Assembly (NCBI GenBank): GCA_037013685.1
Contig: CM072887.1
Coordinates: forward strand, 47,295,154-47,359,153
Source of the DNA: Acridotheres tristis
Lineage: Eukaryota; Chordata; Aves; Passeriformes; Sturnidae
Direction: 5' to 3'
Length of the DNA: 64,000 bases
Shown: piece after piece, positions 52,701 through 64,000 of the stretch
Layout: each line of letters opens with the position of its first letter
How positions within the stretch are numbered: position 1 is the stretch's first letter
Position numbers and translations under genes: made by a program
Notes under the pieces: generated by a model
Database searches by the model: none
The model's input: the letters and a program-made list of their open reading frames with translations, nothing else
Told to the model about the DNA's origin: nothing

Positions 52701-52853
52701 AGTACTAGGAATAATATGCCTCTTATTTATTTTCTTCTCAAGGTAAGAGCAGCTGCACTGGATTTTATCTAGGGGAAACACCCAGTTTCAAATAAAAACT
52801 ATGTTGAAGAAAGTAGAAGGCATGAAATTCACTGTAAGGGGTGAAATACTAAT

Positions 52854-52970
52854 GGCATTTGAGCAGCCTGGTCTAGTGGAAGGTGTTGGGAGGAGGTAGC
52901 AGGAGAGACTGAACAAGATAATTTTTAAAGATCCCTTCCAGCCCGAACCATTTTATGATTCTATGATTTT
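52854..52970 (+). mobile_element. CR1 LINE fragment, extreme 3' end, sense
   Basis: TTTGAGCAGCCTGGTCTAGTG is followed by GAAGGTGTTGGGAGGAGGTA, GATCCCTTCCAGCCCGAACC and the terminal ATTTTATGATTCTATGATTT. The terminal ATTCTATG-type repeat is present, marking an intact 3' end. The usual CCTGCCCATGGCAG part is altered or deleted. Confidence 0.94.
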
Positions 52971-55900
52971 ATTCCGTGGTTTGGTCAGGGATACGCTGTA
53001 CGCAGCAGTTCTTGGGACTCTGAGAGGCCAAAGCAATGTTATAATTCAGATTTTGAGAACAAAATGTATTTAGAATTTTGACATTTCTTTGCTGCCCTAG
53101 TCCCCAGTCTATGTTTATTTTCAACCCTCAGCTTTATTTTCCTACTCACACACCGTTCCTAAGGATTCACTTCACATCTGCTCATGAAGCTAAAGTCCTG
53201 ATCCACCTGCTGCTTAACTTTTTCATGTGGGTGTGTTTTCACAAAAGCCTTTGGCTTGGCAATTGCACAGGTCAAATCACAGCATTCTCAGGATACAGAA
53301 AATAAGGCAGTTATCTCACTATGCTGTGAGTTAGATAAACAAACTGATTTTGCAGATCTCTCTGTAATTTTATAGTATGCCTTCTCCTTGCTTCTAGGTA
53401 CCTGTTGCATAATGGCTGGGGTTTTTCTAATAAGCCCTTTATATTGAAGATTATGTCACTACATTTGTACTTTGCCATTCCTACTTATATTCTTTTCCTC
53501 AGACTTATGCAATAATGGGAATGCTGAGATAACAATAAAGAAAATCTCTAAGTTGCAACAACGGGGTATAGAGGGCATTAGTTCCTGAATTGAATATTAA
53601 GAGAAAGAAACCAAGGCAGAACTGGACAAGGAAGCTGGAGAGCCTAATCAGGGCTAGAGAAAGATATTGAAAAGCCAAGCTGAAGGAAACTGCTGACTTA
53701 GACCCAAGATTAGAACAGAAGAAAACACGTGTGGAAATGAGGCAAGTGTAAAACAGAGACCAAAGGCAGAACAGGCAATATGAGAAAGTTAAGGCCAAAA
53801 ATGGAAGCAAGGAAGGAGGGCAGATACACTGCAGTGGTCAGAGGAAGGTCTGTGTACCAACTGGCACCAGAGGTATTCAAATCTCCTCCTTTAGGAGAGT
53901 CAACAGAAATACAAAAACACCAGTGAAGAACTCACACATCTTCTCTTCCCACCATGAAAGAAAACAGTTCTTTGAACAATGGGGACAATGAATAGGGACC
54001 AAACATCACTTACAGTTACCAAGAAAGCTAGGAGTACCACTGATTAATTAGCAAATTAATTTTCTAGAAATGAATATACAAATAAAGAGTGGACCTGGAA
54101 GGGTCAAACAGACTTTGACTGCAAAGACCAAGATTTTTCATAATAGGTTTATGGAAAGATCTGAGAAAAAAATACTAATTTTTCAGATCCAGAAATGTAA
54201 TCATGCAGCAGTGAGCAACTTCTACCTGAAGGACTAAAACTTTGTATTCGTCTCTGCTTGAAAATGAAGGCCTGCAGTGAAAGTCATATCAGGCAGCAAG
54301 ATAAAATAGTGTAATCCATAAACTGGGGAGAGAAGACAGAAGTACTACTCAGCTCTTCTGTGCAAATTTAGCAGGAAAATATTCAATCAACTTGATGATA
54401 AATTAATGAAACATGATAAACTTTGCTCTAAATTTTGATTGGCTCATTTTACTTGTCTATTGACTTTTGGAGAAAAATTATAGCTCCTTACAAAATTTAG
54501 AGGTGCACCAAGTCCTTGCTTTCAAGTCTAGCCAGCAGAGAAGAATATCAAGCAGTAACAATTGTATCCTGAGTTTGGCTTGTATATCATTCAAGAGTTC
54601 CACTGCACAGTGTCAGACAGGAACAGGTATGTACAGTAACTGTTTGATTAATTATTTTCAGCAAAAGCATACCAGTATCTCCTATAGTTCACAACTAATA
54701 TTACAAACTTTTACAAGCTGACTACAAACACAAAAAAAATATTTTCAGTCATTTTCTACATTGTACATGCTTGGAAAGAACAGAGTTTGGCAACAAAGAC
54801 TTTTCTTTATTCTTTCCCCCTCTTTCAAATTATTGAGTGTGGTTCCTGTTTTGACCAGCCAGACATGAGTTCTTTTCTTCTTTGTCGCAAATTGTTAAAG
54901 AAGGTAGCAAAATTATTCATATTAGCGATTAGATGACTCAGTGTTTATCTTTACCCAGTATTTGCAATAAGGTAATATACATTTTAGCTGGTTGCTGGGT
55001 GATGACATCATTGCTGTCCTGTTGCAGTTGCTATAGAAACACAACTGGGCTTTTTACAGTCCAGGCAACAGACAAGCTGTAGAGATTTGCTTGTTTCTAG
55101 TTTTGATACATGATTTGTCAGCCAAAGTATAAGATCTTATCACCATGTACCTGACAGAAAACAGAAGTATCAAAAGTCACCTATGTCCTAAGATGAGTGG
55201 ATTTAATAAGGTCACTACTAAATGATCAGTTTTTCCTACAGTTCAACCCATATTAAACAGATCAAAATGCCACCTAGGGAAGGATTACGAAATGAACTGA
55301 GTACACGTGGGCATCCTCATACTAGCTATAAAAAGCAAGTCCAAATTGTGGTGTTTACACCTCTCCATTATATGTACATTTATATGCTATCAGCTACACG
55401 CATACTTTCCAATTGCTTACAAAAGCCCAAGCGAGCATTAAAGGCAGAGAGACTCCTGTTTAAATATCACATGAAAGTGAAAATACTTGAGAGATCTTTG
55501 TGGATTTGAGTGCACTAGACCCTGCATTTCCGTAAAACTCACATTGCATATTCTCCGGGGTTATATTCCCTAAGCATGCCACATTTTCTGAGTGTGCAAC
55601 ATTTGGTATTTGCAGTTCGAGAGAGAAGATTCAAAGCTACTACAAGACCAGGGTTGACCCCTTCCAAAGTATAATCATCAATGAAATCACACTTTATATT
55701 TTCATGGTTTGGTGTTGAAATTTTCATCACAGTTGTGAAAGAAGGCAATCGTACAGACTTCAGAATTTAGTTTTGACTTATTTGACTTAGGTTTGAAATT
55801 TGGAAACACAAAAGTTGTCTTTCAGGGAGAACAATGCTGTACAAAACTATTTTTATGGGTTTTGGTTCGGTATTTCATAGGAAACAGTTATTTTAAAGTT

Positions 55901-56700
55901 GTTTTGAAAGGAGAAACTAAGACTCCATGCTTTCATGGAAGGTCTAAAAGTGTCACCTCACCACTGTGAGTCTCAAAAAAGCCTTTCAGAAACAATTTTA
56001 TTCCAATTAATGCAATCTATATTCCACACATTGTACAAGATGCTACATGATCTTAAGTGATACACTGGTTGCAATTCAGTCTCACAGCATGAAACCTTAA
56101 TTTATGTGTGTACATGAAGGTGTGTTTACTTATATGCCTGTAAGTGAGTTAGGTGTCAAAGCTGCATGTGTCTGTTTTAGGAGACTGGACTGGTTTAAAG
56201 GTTGTCTTGACTTGCCCTGGAGTAACTGTTGTGAGATCTCAGTCATATGATACACTTGGACACCCAACTGATACACTTTAGTTTAGATGTCTTAATTTGT
56301 AGATAAATCTCAACCATATACCTGAAAAACAGGATATAATCATTCCATATTATAATAACACAATAAAGGGGGCAGGTGTAAAGGCAGTAGGAGCTAAAAC
56401 AGGTGCGGTGTTTGGGTGCTATTCCTCTCTTCCATAGCAATGCAGTATGCTTTAATCTGGAAACATAAATCTTGGCTTTGAGTATATGAAACTTCTCGTT
56501 CATACAGAAGAGGAGGTAAAAAGGTCTTAGTGTGATCTCCTACAAAGGCATGAACCTTTACTTGGCAAAGTACCTAACTCAGCTATGCTATTAAAGAAAT
56601 TTTTGTAACATGATAAATGATCTACTGGAGAGTCTGTGTGTCCTTAGACCCCTCTCTCACAGCATTGACCAGCTTAGTTCAACCTCAAGTGTATTCATAG
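52971..56700 (-). other. Intron segment, non-coding
   Basis: This intron contains the CRE/X-box-like cluster at about 55.0 kb. Frames at 53078-53305 (+), 53505-53810 (-), 54467-54721 (+) and 55222-55509 (+) have no recognised domain. The 53505-53810 minus frame is Leu/Phe-rich because the plus strand is purine-rich there, not because it is a plausible membrane protein. Confidence 0.6.
54991..55040. promoter_or_regulatory. CRE-like and RFX X-box-like motif cluster
   Basis: Within 50 bases there is a GTTGCTGGG half X-box at 54991-54999 and TGATGACATCA (CRE/ATF-like) at 55000-55010. GTTGCTATAGAAAC, close to the RFX X-box consensus, lies at 55027-55040. RFX plus CREB/ATF pairing is known at some regulatory modules. 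Order and spacing here differ from the MHC class II type, so the identity of any bound complex is speculative. Confidence 0.35.
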
Positions 56701-57480
56701 AAACATAGGATCATAGAATATGGTGAGCTGGAAGGGACCCATCAGGACCATCAAGTCCAACTCCTGGCCCTAGGTAAGATACCTCAAGAATCACACCCAG
56801 TGCCCAAGAACACTGTCCAAATGCTCCTTGAACTCTGTCAGGCTTGGAGCAGTGACCACTTCCCTGGGGAGCCTATACTGGTGCTTAACAGCCCTATGGG
56901 TTAAAAGCCTTTTCCTGATATCCAACCTAAACCTCCCCTGATGCAGCTTCAGGCCATTGCCTCAGGTCCTATCATTGGTCACCACAGAGAAGAGATCAGT
57001 GCCTGCCTCTTCTCTTCCCCTCATCAGGAGACTGCAGTGAGCTCTCCCCTCAGTCTCCTCTTCTCCAGGCTGAACAGACCAAGTGACCTCAGCTGTTCCT
57101 CACATGGCTTCAAACTCCAACCCTTTACCATCCTTATGGCTCTCCTTTGGACACTCTCTAGTAGCTTAATGTCTTTTTTATGTTGTGGCACCCAAAGCTG
57201 CCCCCAGCACTTGAGGTGAGGCTGCCCCGGCTCAGAGCAGAGCAGGACAATCCCCTCCCTTGCCCAGCTGTGATGCTGTGCCTGATGTACCCTAGGACAG
57301 TGTTGTCCCTCCTGGCTGCCAGGGCACTGCTGACTCAGATTCAGGTTGCCATAGACGCCGGGTCCCTTTCCACAGTGTTCTCTCCAGCCTCTCATTCCCT
57401 GGTCTATACACACAGCCAGGGTTGCTCCATCCCAGGTGCAGAATCAGGTACTTGCCCTTGTTAAACATCATGTACTTCCA
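56701..57480 (-). mobile_element. CR1 LINE, 5'-truncated ~0.8 kb copy with well-preserved ORF2 C-terminus
   Basis: It begins AAACATAGGATCATAGAATA, the reverse complement of the CR1 3' end, and ends within ORF2. The minus-strand frame 57024-57413 (129 codons) contains the CR1 ORF2 C-terminal segments HKKDIKLLESVQRRAIRMVKG and LRSLGLFSLEKRRLRGELTA without a stop. It is better preserved than the 34757-36290 copy and clearly from the same subfamily, sharing long near-identical strings such as those around 57060-57180. It lacks the reverse transcriptase catalytic part and so cannot be active. Confidence 0.95.
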
Positions 57481-60370
57481 CAGCTTAATTCAGTTTACAA
57501 GAAAGCAATACTGGAAAACCAAGCGCAATGCATTTTAAATTTTATCATAACAACATTCAAATTCACTTTTTCCTAGGAGAAATATTAAGCAGATTTTCCA
57601 AGTGCATTTTTTGTTTTTGAGGAAGCAACACAGTTCCAAAGCAGACTCTGATTTTTATGTGTGTTTTTATCTCTTTTTATCAGAAATGAATCCAAAACCC
57701 ACAGGAAATATTAATTAATTACAAACAACCAACCTAGCACATCTGCACTATCTTTTTTAGTTCAGCAGTGTTGAAAGGCTCCATTTCCTTTTGTAGTACC
57801 AGGTTTAGCCACTCAGAGACTGAAAAAACAGCATTACATATTTTTAACCACTGAGCTACTAGAGAGAAACTTATCTACATCTCCAAACAACAACAACAAA
57901 ATTACTGTATTATTTTCATGAATGCATACTAATCCTTAATAAATCATTAAGTTTTATGTCATTCTGCAAAGTGAATCAGGTAATTATTTCCAATGTTAAG
58001 GAGTATATATGAACTTTTATTCAAATAAATGCAAATAAAAATATCCTGTATTCTGTTGATGTGTGTTCTTGCACTGGTGAACAATTACATTAATGTTTCC
58101 ACTGAAGTCATCCGGCCAACTTTAGCAATTAAGTGTTCAGCTGGATGGGTAAGAGACAGACTGCGTAATTTAATTTTCCTTTCTTTTTTATATTAGTGCA
58201 AGTAAAACCTGTTGGCTAATAGTCTAGCAAACACTCCTATGATGGAAATTAACAATATAAGCAGTTTTGGTTAGACACAAAGTGATAAATTTTGTCAAAT
58301 GAAAACATTTTTGGAACTCCAAAGTGACTACCAAAGGAGGATTTAGAGAAAATGCCAACGCACATGTAATTGCAGTGGTACCATCTCTGTGCAACCATGC
58401 ATTTATTATGGCACTTAAACAAGGCTATCTCCCAAAATGAATAACACTGAATGGCTTACAGGACACAGTGAAAAATACTTCATTCTCCTTTAAGAAATCT
58501 CTTGCAAAACATACTTCCTCTGCAGTTTAATTATAGTAATATAAATACCCATCTTTCCTTTTTATTTGTTCACATAATTTATTTAATGCTGAAATCTTTT
58601 ATTTATATGGGGTTGTGCAGGTAATTTATTTATAACAGAGGACATTTAACTGGACTAGCAGTGAATTGTGCATGAGATCACCCGTGTCCATAAAGAACTC
58701 AGCTGCAGTGATTCAGATCCCATCAAAATGCAATCAGCCTTTGAGCTGTGACGTTAAACACAGCACTTAGATTTTCCTTTTTATAAAGGGTTAAGAGGGT
58801 TCCAGTACAGAGGATGCCACCAGTTATACCATGTTCTATAGAGGGGTGTTGCCCATTTGTTGTTTGCAAGTTAGAGATATTAATTCTCATCACTTAAACT
58901 AAAAATTTCATCAAGGGCAAAAGGAGCACACCTTATATGCAAACCCAAGAATTTATTGGCAGCTTAATTAGTCTTAACATCCTGATCTATTATTTTTAAC
59001 CTAGCTGCAAAGACACTAAAGTTTTATTGCACATGTAATATGGTATAAAATGCAGTATGATGCATTGCATACATATAATTATACACAATTCAAATTACAT
59101 ATGTCCAAACTTACATGTTTTTGATGTTTTGTTGACATTTTTAAGCTCAAAAGCTTGGTGAGGGGAAGGGGGAAATGAAGGGATGCAGGGGAGAGGAGAG
59201 AAGAAGGGGAACCTGCAGTATCCAGAGAATTTTTTCCAGGAGAATAGCAATATGGATGGTTCCCTCCTCCTCACTCAGAATATTTTTTAAGTTTGACAGC
59301 ATATTCTACAGACTTGGTTTTTTCTTCATTGTTCAGCAAGACCACAGAAGAAATCAGTTTGCTGCGTTTTTTTGCCTTTGGTGGGCTTTTTTTTCTTTTA
59401 AGTCCTGTCAGTAAATCTGTCTCTGGTATAACAAACTTGCCAAGGTTTCATTCCTTTGCTGGTCACTGGAGAGATGCTTACAGCCCAGAGTCTCCAGTAT
59501 AAGTCTATGCCTGTGTTTTTAAGACCTGGGTCTGTCACCCTGTGCCTTTACTTCTCTGTGCTGCAGTTCATTGTAGCCTTACAGATAATTAATTCCACAC
59601 ACAATTAACATTATTTATTGTGCATGAGTTTATTTATTGTGTAGTAGTTGCAGAAAAAGCCATAATTATCACAACCACACAATCATAGAGGGCTAAGCAA
59701 ACACCAAAAAAGTAGGTTATGGTCACCTGGTCATTAGATAAGTGGTGCTGCAAGCTCAAAACACATCTCCAGGAAGGCCAAAATAGAGCCTAAGGGAAAA
59801 TATGTAGCCTATTACAAGCAAAAATGTCCTCAAATTTACTGGGCTACAAGGTTACATATGTCATTTGAAGAGACAAAAATAAACTTAGCTGGTGGTTTCT
59901 AGGACAGAAAAAAAAAAATCAGTGACAGATTTCCACAGCAAAAGTGCATCTGGAGTCCACCTCTGAACACCATAGGCAAGAAAAAGCTGGCAGTAACGTG
60001 CCTGACATTAAGTCTGTTGTGGTTGAATTATAAATCCATGTAAGAGCCAGGATATTATGTAAGTCACCTACACTGATATGCACAAGGATGTATTTGTATG
60101 TCTAGTTGCCTATATTACACTTCAGAGTAACAAGATGAACAGGTACAATATTTCCAAGCACAGCCCAGTCTTTCCCCTGACTCATCTGCCTAGCTGAAAA
60201 ATCCAACAGAAAAAAAAACTCAAAGGAAAAACCTGAAAAAGGATTTTAAACCTTGGATTCAGAAGTCTCAAAGACAACTTGTTCTTCTAGTCTATTTGGT
60301 CCCATAAAGTCACCACAAACCCAGATCAGTTCATTTCACTGCCACTTGAATGACTTATAAGATTTCATTG
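57481..60370 (-). other. Intron segment, non-coding
   Basis: This AT-rich intron includes a purine-rich GGGGAAGGGGG-type tract at 59158-59212 and a 12-base direct repeat at 59611-59641. The stretch 58560-58780 has mixed, non-simple composition with POU/homeodomain-like words and could be a conserved non-coding element. Frames at 59175-59414 and 59293-59502 (+) overlap in different frames and look like chance. Confidence 0.6.
59611..59641 (+). repeat. Direct repeat of TTATTTATTGTG
   Basis: The 12-mer TTATTTATTGTG occurs at 59611-59622 and again at 59630-59641, 19 bases start to start. The TATTTATTG words resemble forkhead or AT-rich regulatory sites, but simple AT-richness is an adequate explanation. 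Confidence 0.6.
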
Positions 60371-60454
60371 GGATGGTGCTGTGCAGGCCCAGATATCAGA
60401 CTCAATCATCCTTGTGAGTCCCTTCCAACTCAGCTGAGTCTGTGATTTTGTGCT
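60371..60454 (+). mobile_element. CR1 LINE fragment, extreme 3' end, sense
   Basis: GGATGGTGCTGTGCAGGCCC is followed by CAGACTCAATCATCCTTGTG, AGTCCCTTCCAACTCAGC and a TCTGTGATTTTGTG terminus. This is the last ~85 bases of a CR1 element of the kind ending in CTGTGATT repeats. Confidence 0.9.
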
Positions 60455-63400
60455 TCTACAGTGTGACAGGCAAAATTGCTCATGCAAAGCTTTTATCTTG
60501 ATTGCTACACATCGACACCATCATGTGATTTCTTCCATATATGAGTACTTCCTGCTGTTTTAACTACCTTCTATCTACATCCATATCTATTTTCATTGTT
60601 TACTTATAAAATTTTAAAACAAGCCCACACTATGCCAGGTTTGTGATTAAAATATTTATGGATGTTGTATAGCTGTCATGGGAAACAAAAAAGTATGCTG
60701 TGATTTGTATATCCACCAGGTTGCTAAGTAAAGAAGCATCTTTTCCTTTATGGACTGGGTGACTGCAGGAGATTTAGAGAAGATGCAATCCTTGTAGGAA
60801 GGAAACCCACAGGTTATCAGGTAAGAACAACTTTAAGTTCCATGAAAGCTTTCTGTTTGAAGACAGGGGAGGTCTGAGTAAAAAAAAAAAAAGCGTCCAC
60901 TACAAAACTCCCAACTCATTAGATCATATTGTTTCTTACCTTATTCACACTACATGAAAGAACTCGTTTATTTTCACATTGTGGTATTGCCCTTCATAGT
61001 ACAGGATTTCACAAGAGTTGATCTTATAAAAAGTTAATAGGAAGCCAAAATTATTGAAAAAAACAAGCCCTTCACATCCAAGACAGACATGTCTAGCAGG
61101 TTTCAGCTTCCAACCAAACTGTTGGTATGGCAACAAAAGACATTAATAGTTCAAAGACAGAATTTATAGTGTGAGATATATCGTATATTCACTTGAAAAA
61201 GTGTATTCTGAAGTCTCTGTTATCTGATTAGTTTTAAAGGCATATTCTTTTGGGTACATATTTTTCAAGTCAAATAGATCTAATAAAATTCTTCCAAAAA
61301 TTATTATAAATAATTACCACTCCCTCAAAAGCAGTAAGAAAAGACAGTTTTCTGATCAGTCCCACATAAATTACATTGCTCATGTTTGTGAATATAATTT
61401 ATATCTTTTTCCGCTTCTCTGTCTGACACAGTTTCTGAAATTTCACTGCGGGGGATTCTGACATTAAAGTAACAACATATCAGGTACAACAAAAACACTG
61501 ATACCTTATAAGTGCAAATATATCATTTCAAGTATCAAAAAAGATTGGTATTAATGAAAACCAGCCCTTACCTCAAAATAGTATGTTATAGCCTAACATG
61601 CAAAATCCTTTTTTATATAATAAAGCAAGATGCTCATCTAGATGTTCTGAGATAGATGCATGGAGCCTGGAGATAACTGCCCTATATAGCATTTATCTAG
61701 CTTAGTCATTCTGTCTTAAACATGCTGAACAACAAGATGTCAAAAATGTAATCAAGGCAGCATTTCAGCCTCTGACATTGAAGAATATTGAGCATTTTAT
61801 TGCTTATAGCTGTACCAACAGCCTATACTGGCAGGTGTTTGGAAGTTTGGCTCATTTTCATCATAAAAAATGAAAAGGCACATCTCTGATATTCTCCACG
61901 TGTTCATCTGAACTCACAGCACCCATCAGTCCTGAGCAGAGGACATCCATGACCCTGCTTGGCTGGAATTACACTGTCTCATATTCAACAATTTTCCAAA
62001 AGGCTGGTATTACACAGGTCCCTATCTTTTCTTGTTGATACATGAGAGCAGTTGGAAATATAACATGCCTAATACAACATCTGAGTTCTGCTGGTAGAAT
62101 GGCCAGGTATTTTAATCTGTGAAATGCATCTCTCATGTATGCTAGTTAAAAAAAAAATCCCAGAATTATCAACTCCACCCTTTACTGAAGCAACTTAACA
62201 CCCGTGGCATTTTTTTTTTTGCTGGAAGCTAGTATTACTTTTATGTTTGTATTATTAGGGCCATCAAAAGGTAACCACATGCTAATTATGTGTCACACTA
62301 TGCCCTCTCCAGCTTGCATTTGTGCAATGTGAAGATGTCTTCACAGATAAGTTGCCAAAGCATATTAGATCTAACAGGCAATGTGAATTTGCTTCGCAGA
62401 TTACTAATGGAAGCACTCCAAGAAAACTGGCAAAAGATGTCGTTTGTTGGCAAGATAACAGCATGTGAAGGCAAGGCATCTTCACAGAAAACAAACAAAT
62501 CGACAACAGCCATTACATCACTTTCAGAATTCATTAGCTCAAAGGAATTTCAATTCCTGTACAGGCTCAGTATAGCAGAATGTCTGCATGCATGTATGTG
62601 TTCCACCAGCTTTCTGGTAGATTCACTTGGCACTTCACTCTGCAATTCAGCCAAAAGCTTAACTTAAATTCTCTGATACAACACATCCTTCCTTAAATTG
62701 CATTTTAACTTTTTTATGCCATAGTGTATGGATAAAATTTCTGTGCAGCCAAAGGTCATATTTCTTATTTTGAACCAAATTTACTTTGGCAAGGGCTGTT
62801 ACTGTATGTGACTTCACTTTGTATCAGTCTGTATATCCAGCAACCAATCTTTTTCAGATTTCAAAGATCATAAGGTGTTTAAACACTGACTTAAAAAAAG
62901 AAAGAAATAACTAACTTTTTGTAAAAGTGTTTTCAACAGTATTTATCTGTTTGAGTGCAAATACAAAGCTGGAAAGGTCAAGGAATAGTAAACTCCATGT
63001 GAAATGTTTATTGTCTAACATTAAAGGACAATATCACTCTTATCTTTCTTACATCCTCCTTACACCAGAACTCACTATATTTTTCAGATCACTGTAATGA
63101 ATACTTTTCCTAATAGATATTCAGCATTGTTATTTATACCAATTTGTTTCAGTAACAAATGAATTCCAGAAGCACCACAACTAGCAAAGCACTTATTCAC
63201 TGTCTAGTTGGGTTCTGCATTTCTACACAGACCCCCAGTGAATAACCACAGACCCTCAACTTGGTGCTTCTTTTCTTTAAACTCAAAGTCAGCAGGAGTT
63301 GCTCTGGCCCCATCCATGTTGACAGCCTGGACAAGAAGCAGAAAAGGTAACTTAAGCTCTTGTGGAGATAGAAAGCACTGCTTTGGGGTTTCTCCTCTGC

Positions 63401-64000
63401 ACAGACGTCAGTTGTGGTAAGACTGATACAAACTTTAATTCTGAAGAACTTTGTTTGCCAAATCTGTTTGAAATTAATCATGTCCTAATACTTTTTTTAT
63501 ACTTTATTTTTTCCATAGAGGCCAGGGTAAGGGAAAGTGAATTTTGACCAAATTCCTACCCTTTCATATTCATTTTCAGTACTAAAATTTTAATTCAGAA
63601 TTCAGATGATCAGCTCTTCCAGATTCAGCCTTGCCAGTAGAAAGTATGGTTGTCCATAAAGTAAAAGTTATACTACATTATTAAAGAGTGCACTCAAATT
63701 CTTTTTTTTCCTCTTCTCTATTTTTTTTCCCTTGTGAAAAGGAATTGTGTTAAGTTTAAAAGCATTCCAGCAAGGCTGTGAAATAAGAACTTCAGCAAAC
63801 TTAGAAATGCAATCATTCTTGCTAATGAAATGTCCCAGATTCCTAAGCTTCCCTAGGACACAGCCAATTCCTATTAATATTATTAGTAATATTTAAAGGC
63901 AACTGGATGATAGACATATTTTCTTTTGCATCTCTCACCATTATCCAGAATTGTAGCCTTTATCAGAATTTTTTTACATGGTATTTATCACTGACTGATG
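60455..64000 (-). other. Intron segment, non-coding, to window end
   Basis: This is unique-looking intron. The 62290-62667 (+) frame of 125 codons is the longest here. It has no recognised domain and two minus-strand frames overlap it, so I do not call a gene, although the stretch is compositionally unlike its AT-rich surroundings. Frames at 63197-63481 (-) and 63208-63420 (+) also overlap each other. No upstream GRM1 exon was recognised before the end. Confidence 0.6.

Larger units (their letters stand above)
43165..52853 (-). other. Intron segment, non-coding, with several motif-rich patches
   Basis: This is intron between two sense-oriented CR1 fragments. It holds the possible MIR relic, hairpin, X-box-like site, G11 run, ATF4-like palindrome and A-rich tracts listed separately. 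The 48014-48319 region is open in two minus frames, and 43521-43823 is open on the minus strand; no domain is recognised in either. The remainder shows nothing recognisable. Confidence 0.6.

Noticed and set aside
57024..57413. 129-codon minus-strand open frame as a host gene
   Set aside because: It is the ORF2 C-terminal remnant of a CR1 element, shown by the KKDI..ESVQRRA and GLFSLEKRRLRGE segments.

Overview
The window looks like vertebrate nuclear DNA, almost certainly from a bird. It is AT-rich, has no bacterial-style gene packing, and carries one clear spliced exon in a very long non-coding stretch. Ten recognisable interspersed repeats are all CR1 (chicken repeat 1) LINE fragments. Several of them end, or begin in reverse complement, with the ATTCTATG-type 3' end typical of avian CR1. 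I cannot name the species from the sequence.

Gene content: one coding exon is well supported, at 8681-8916 on the minus strand. It encodes residues equivalent to about 318-395 of metabotropic glutamate receptor 1 (GRM1), part of the extracellular glutamate-binding Venus-flytrap domain. It has a polypyrimidine tract plus CAG acceptor, a GTAACT donor, and consistent codon phases at both ends. The gene is read right to left, so 1-8680 is the intron downstream of this exon and 8917-64000 is at least part of the intron upstream of it. I found no neighbouring GRM1 exon and no second gene. The many open reading frames of 60-126 codons elsewhere look like chance frames in low-complexity DNA.

Repeats, left to right: CR1 fragments lie at 2490-2995 (+), 15026-15165 (-), 16097-16350 (-), 19528-19575 (-), 34757-36290 (-, about 1.5 kb, carrying a decayed reverse transcriptase C-terminal half), 42989-43164 (+), 52854-52970 (+), 56701-57480 (-) and 60371-60454 (+). 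A possible old MIR-type SINE relic lies at 43655-43733. Homopolymer and simple tracts include T22 at 23382-23403, A17 at 20656-20672, G11 at 45526-45536 and TA-rich DNA near 46263-46290.

Possible regulation: some intronic segments have clustered transcription-factor-like motifs. These are octamers near 15.6 kb, an ATF4/CEBP-like palindrome at 45.98 kb, and RFX X-box-like and CRE-like sites at 45.2 and 55.0 kb. These are pattern matches only, and comparison with other birds would decide them. I saw no undescribed biological system. The most useful observations concern the exon (a lineage N-C-T sequon and a possible read-through truncated product), the deletion history of the two large CR1 copies, and the candidate intronic regulatory elements.
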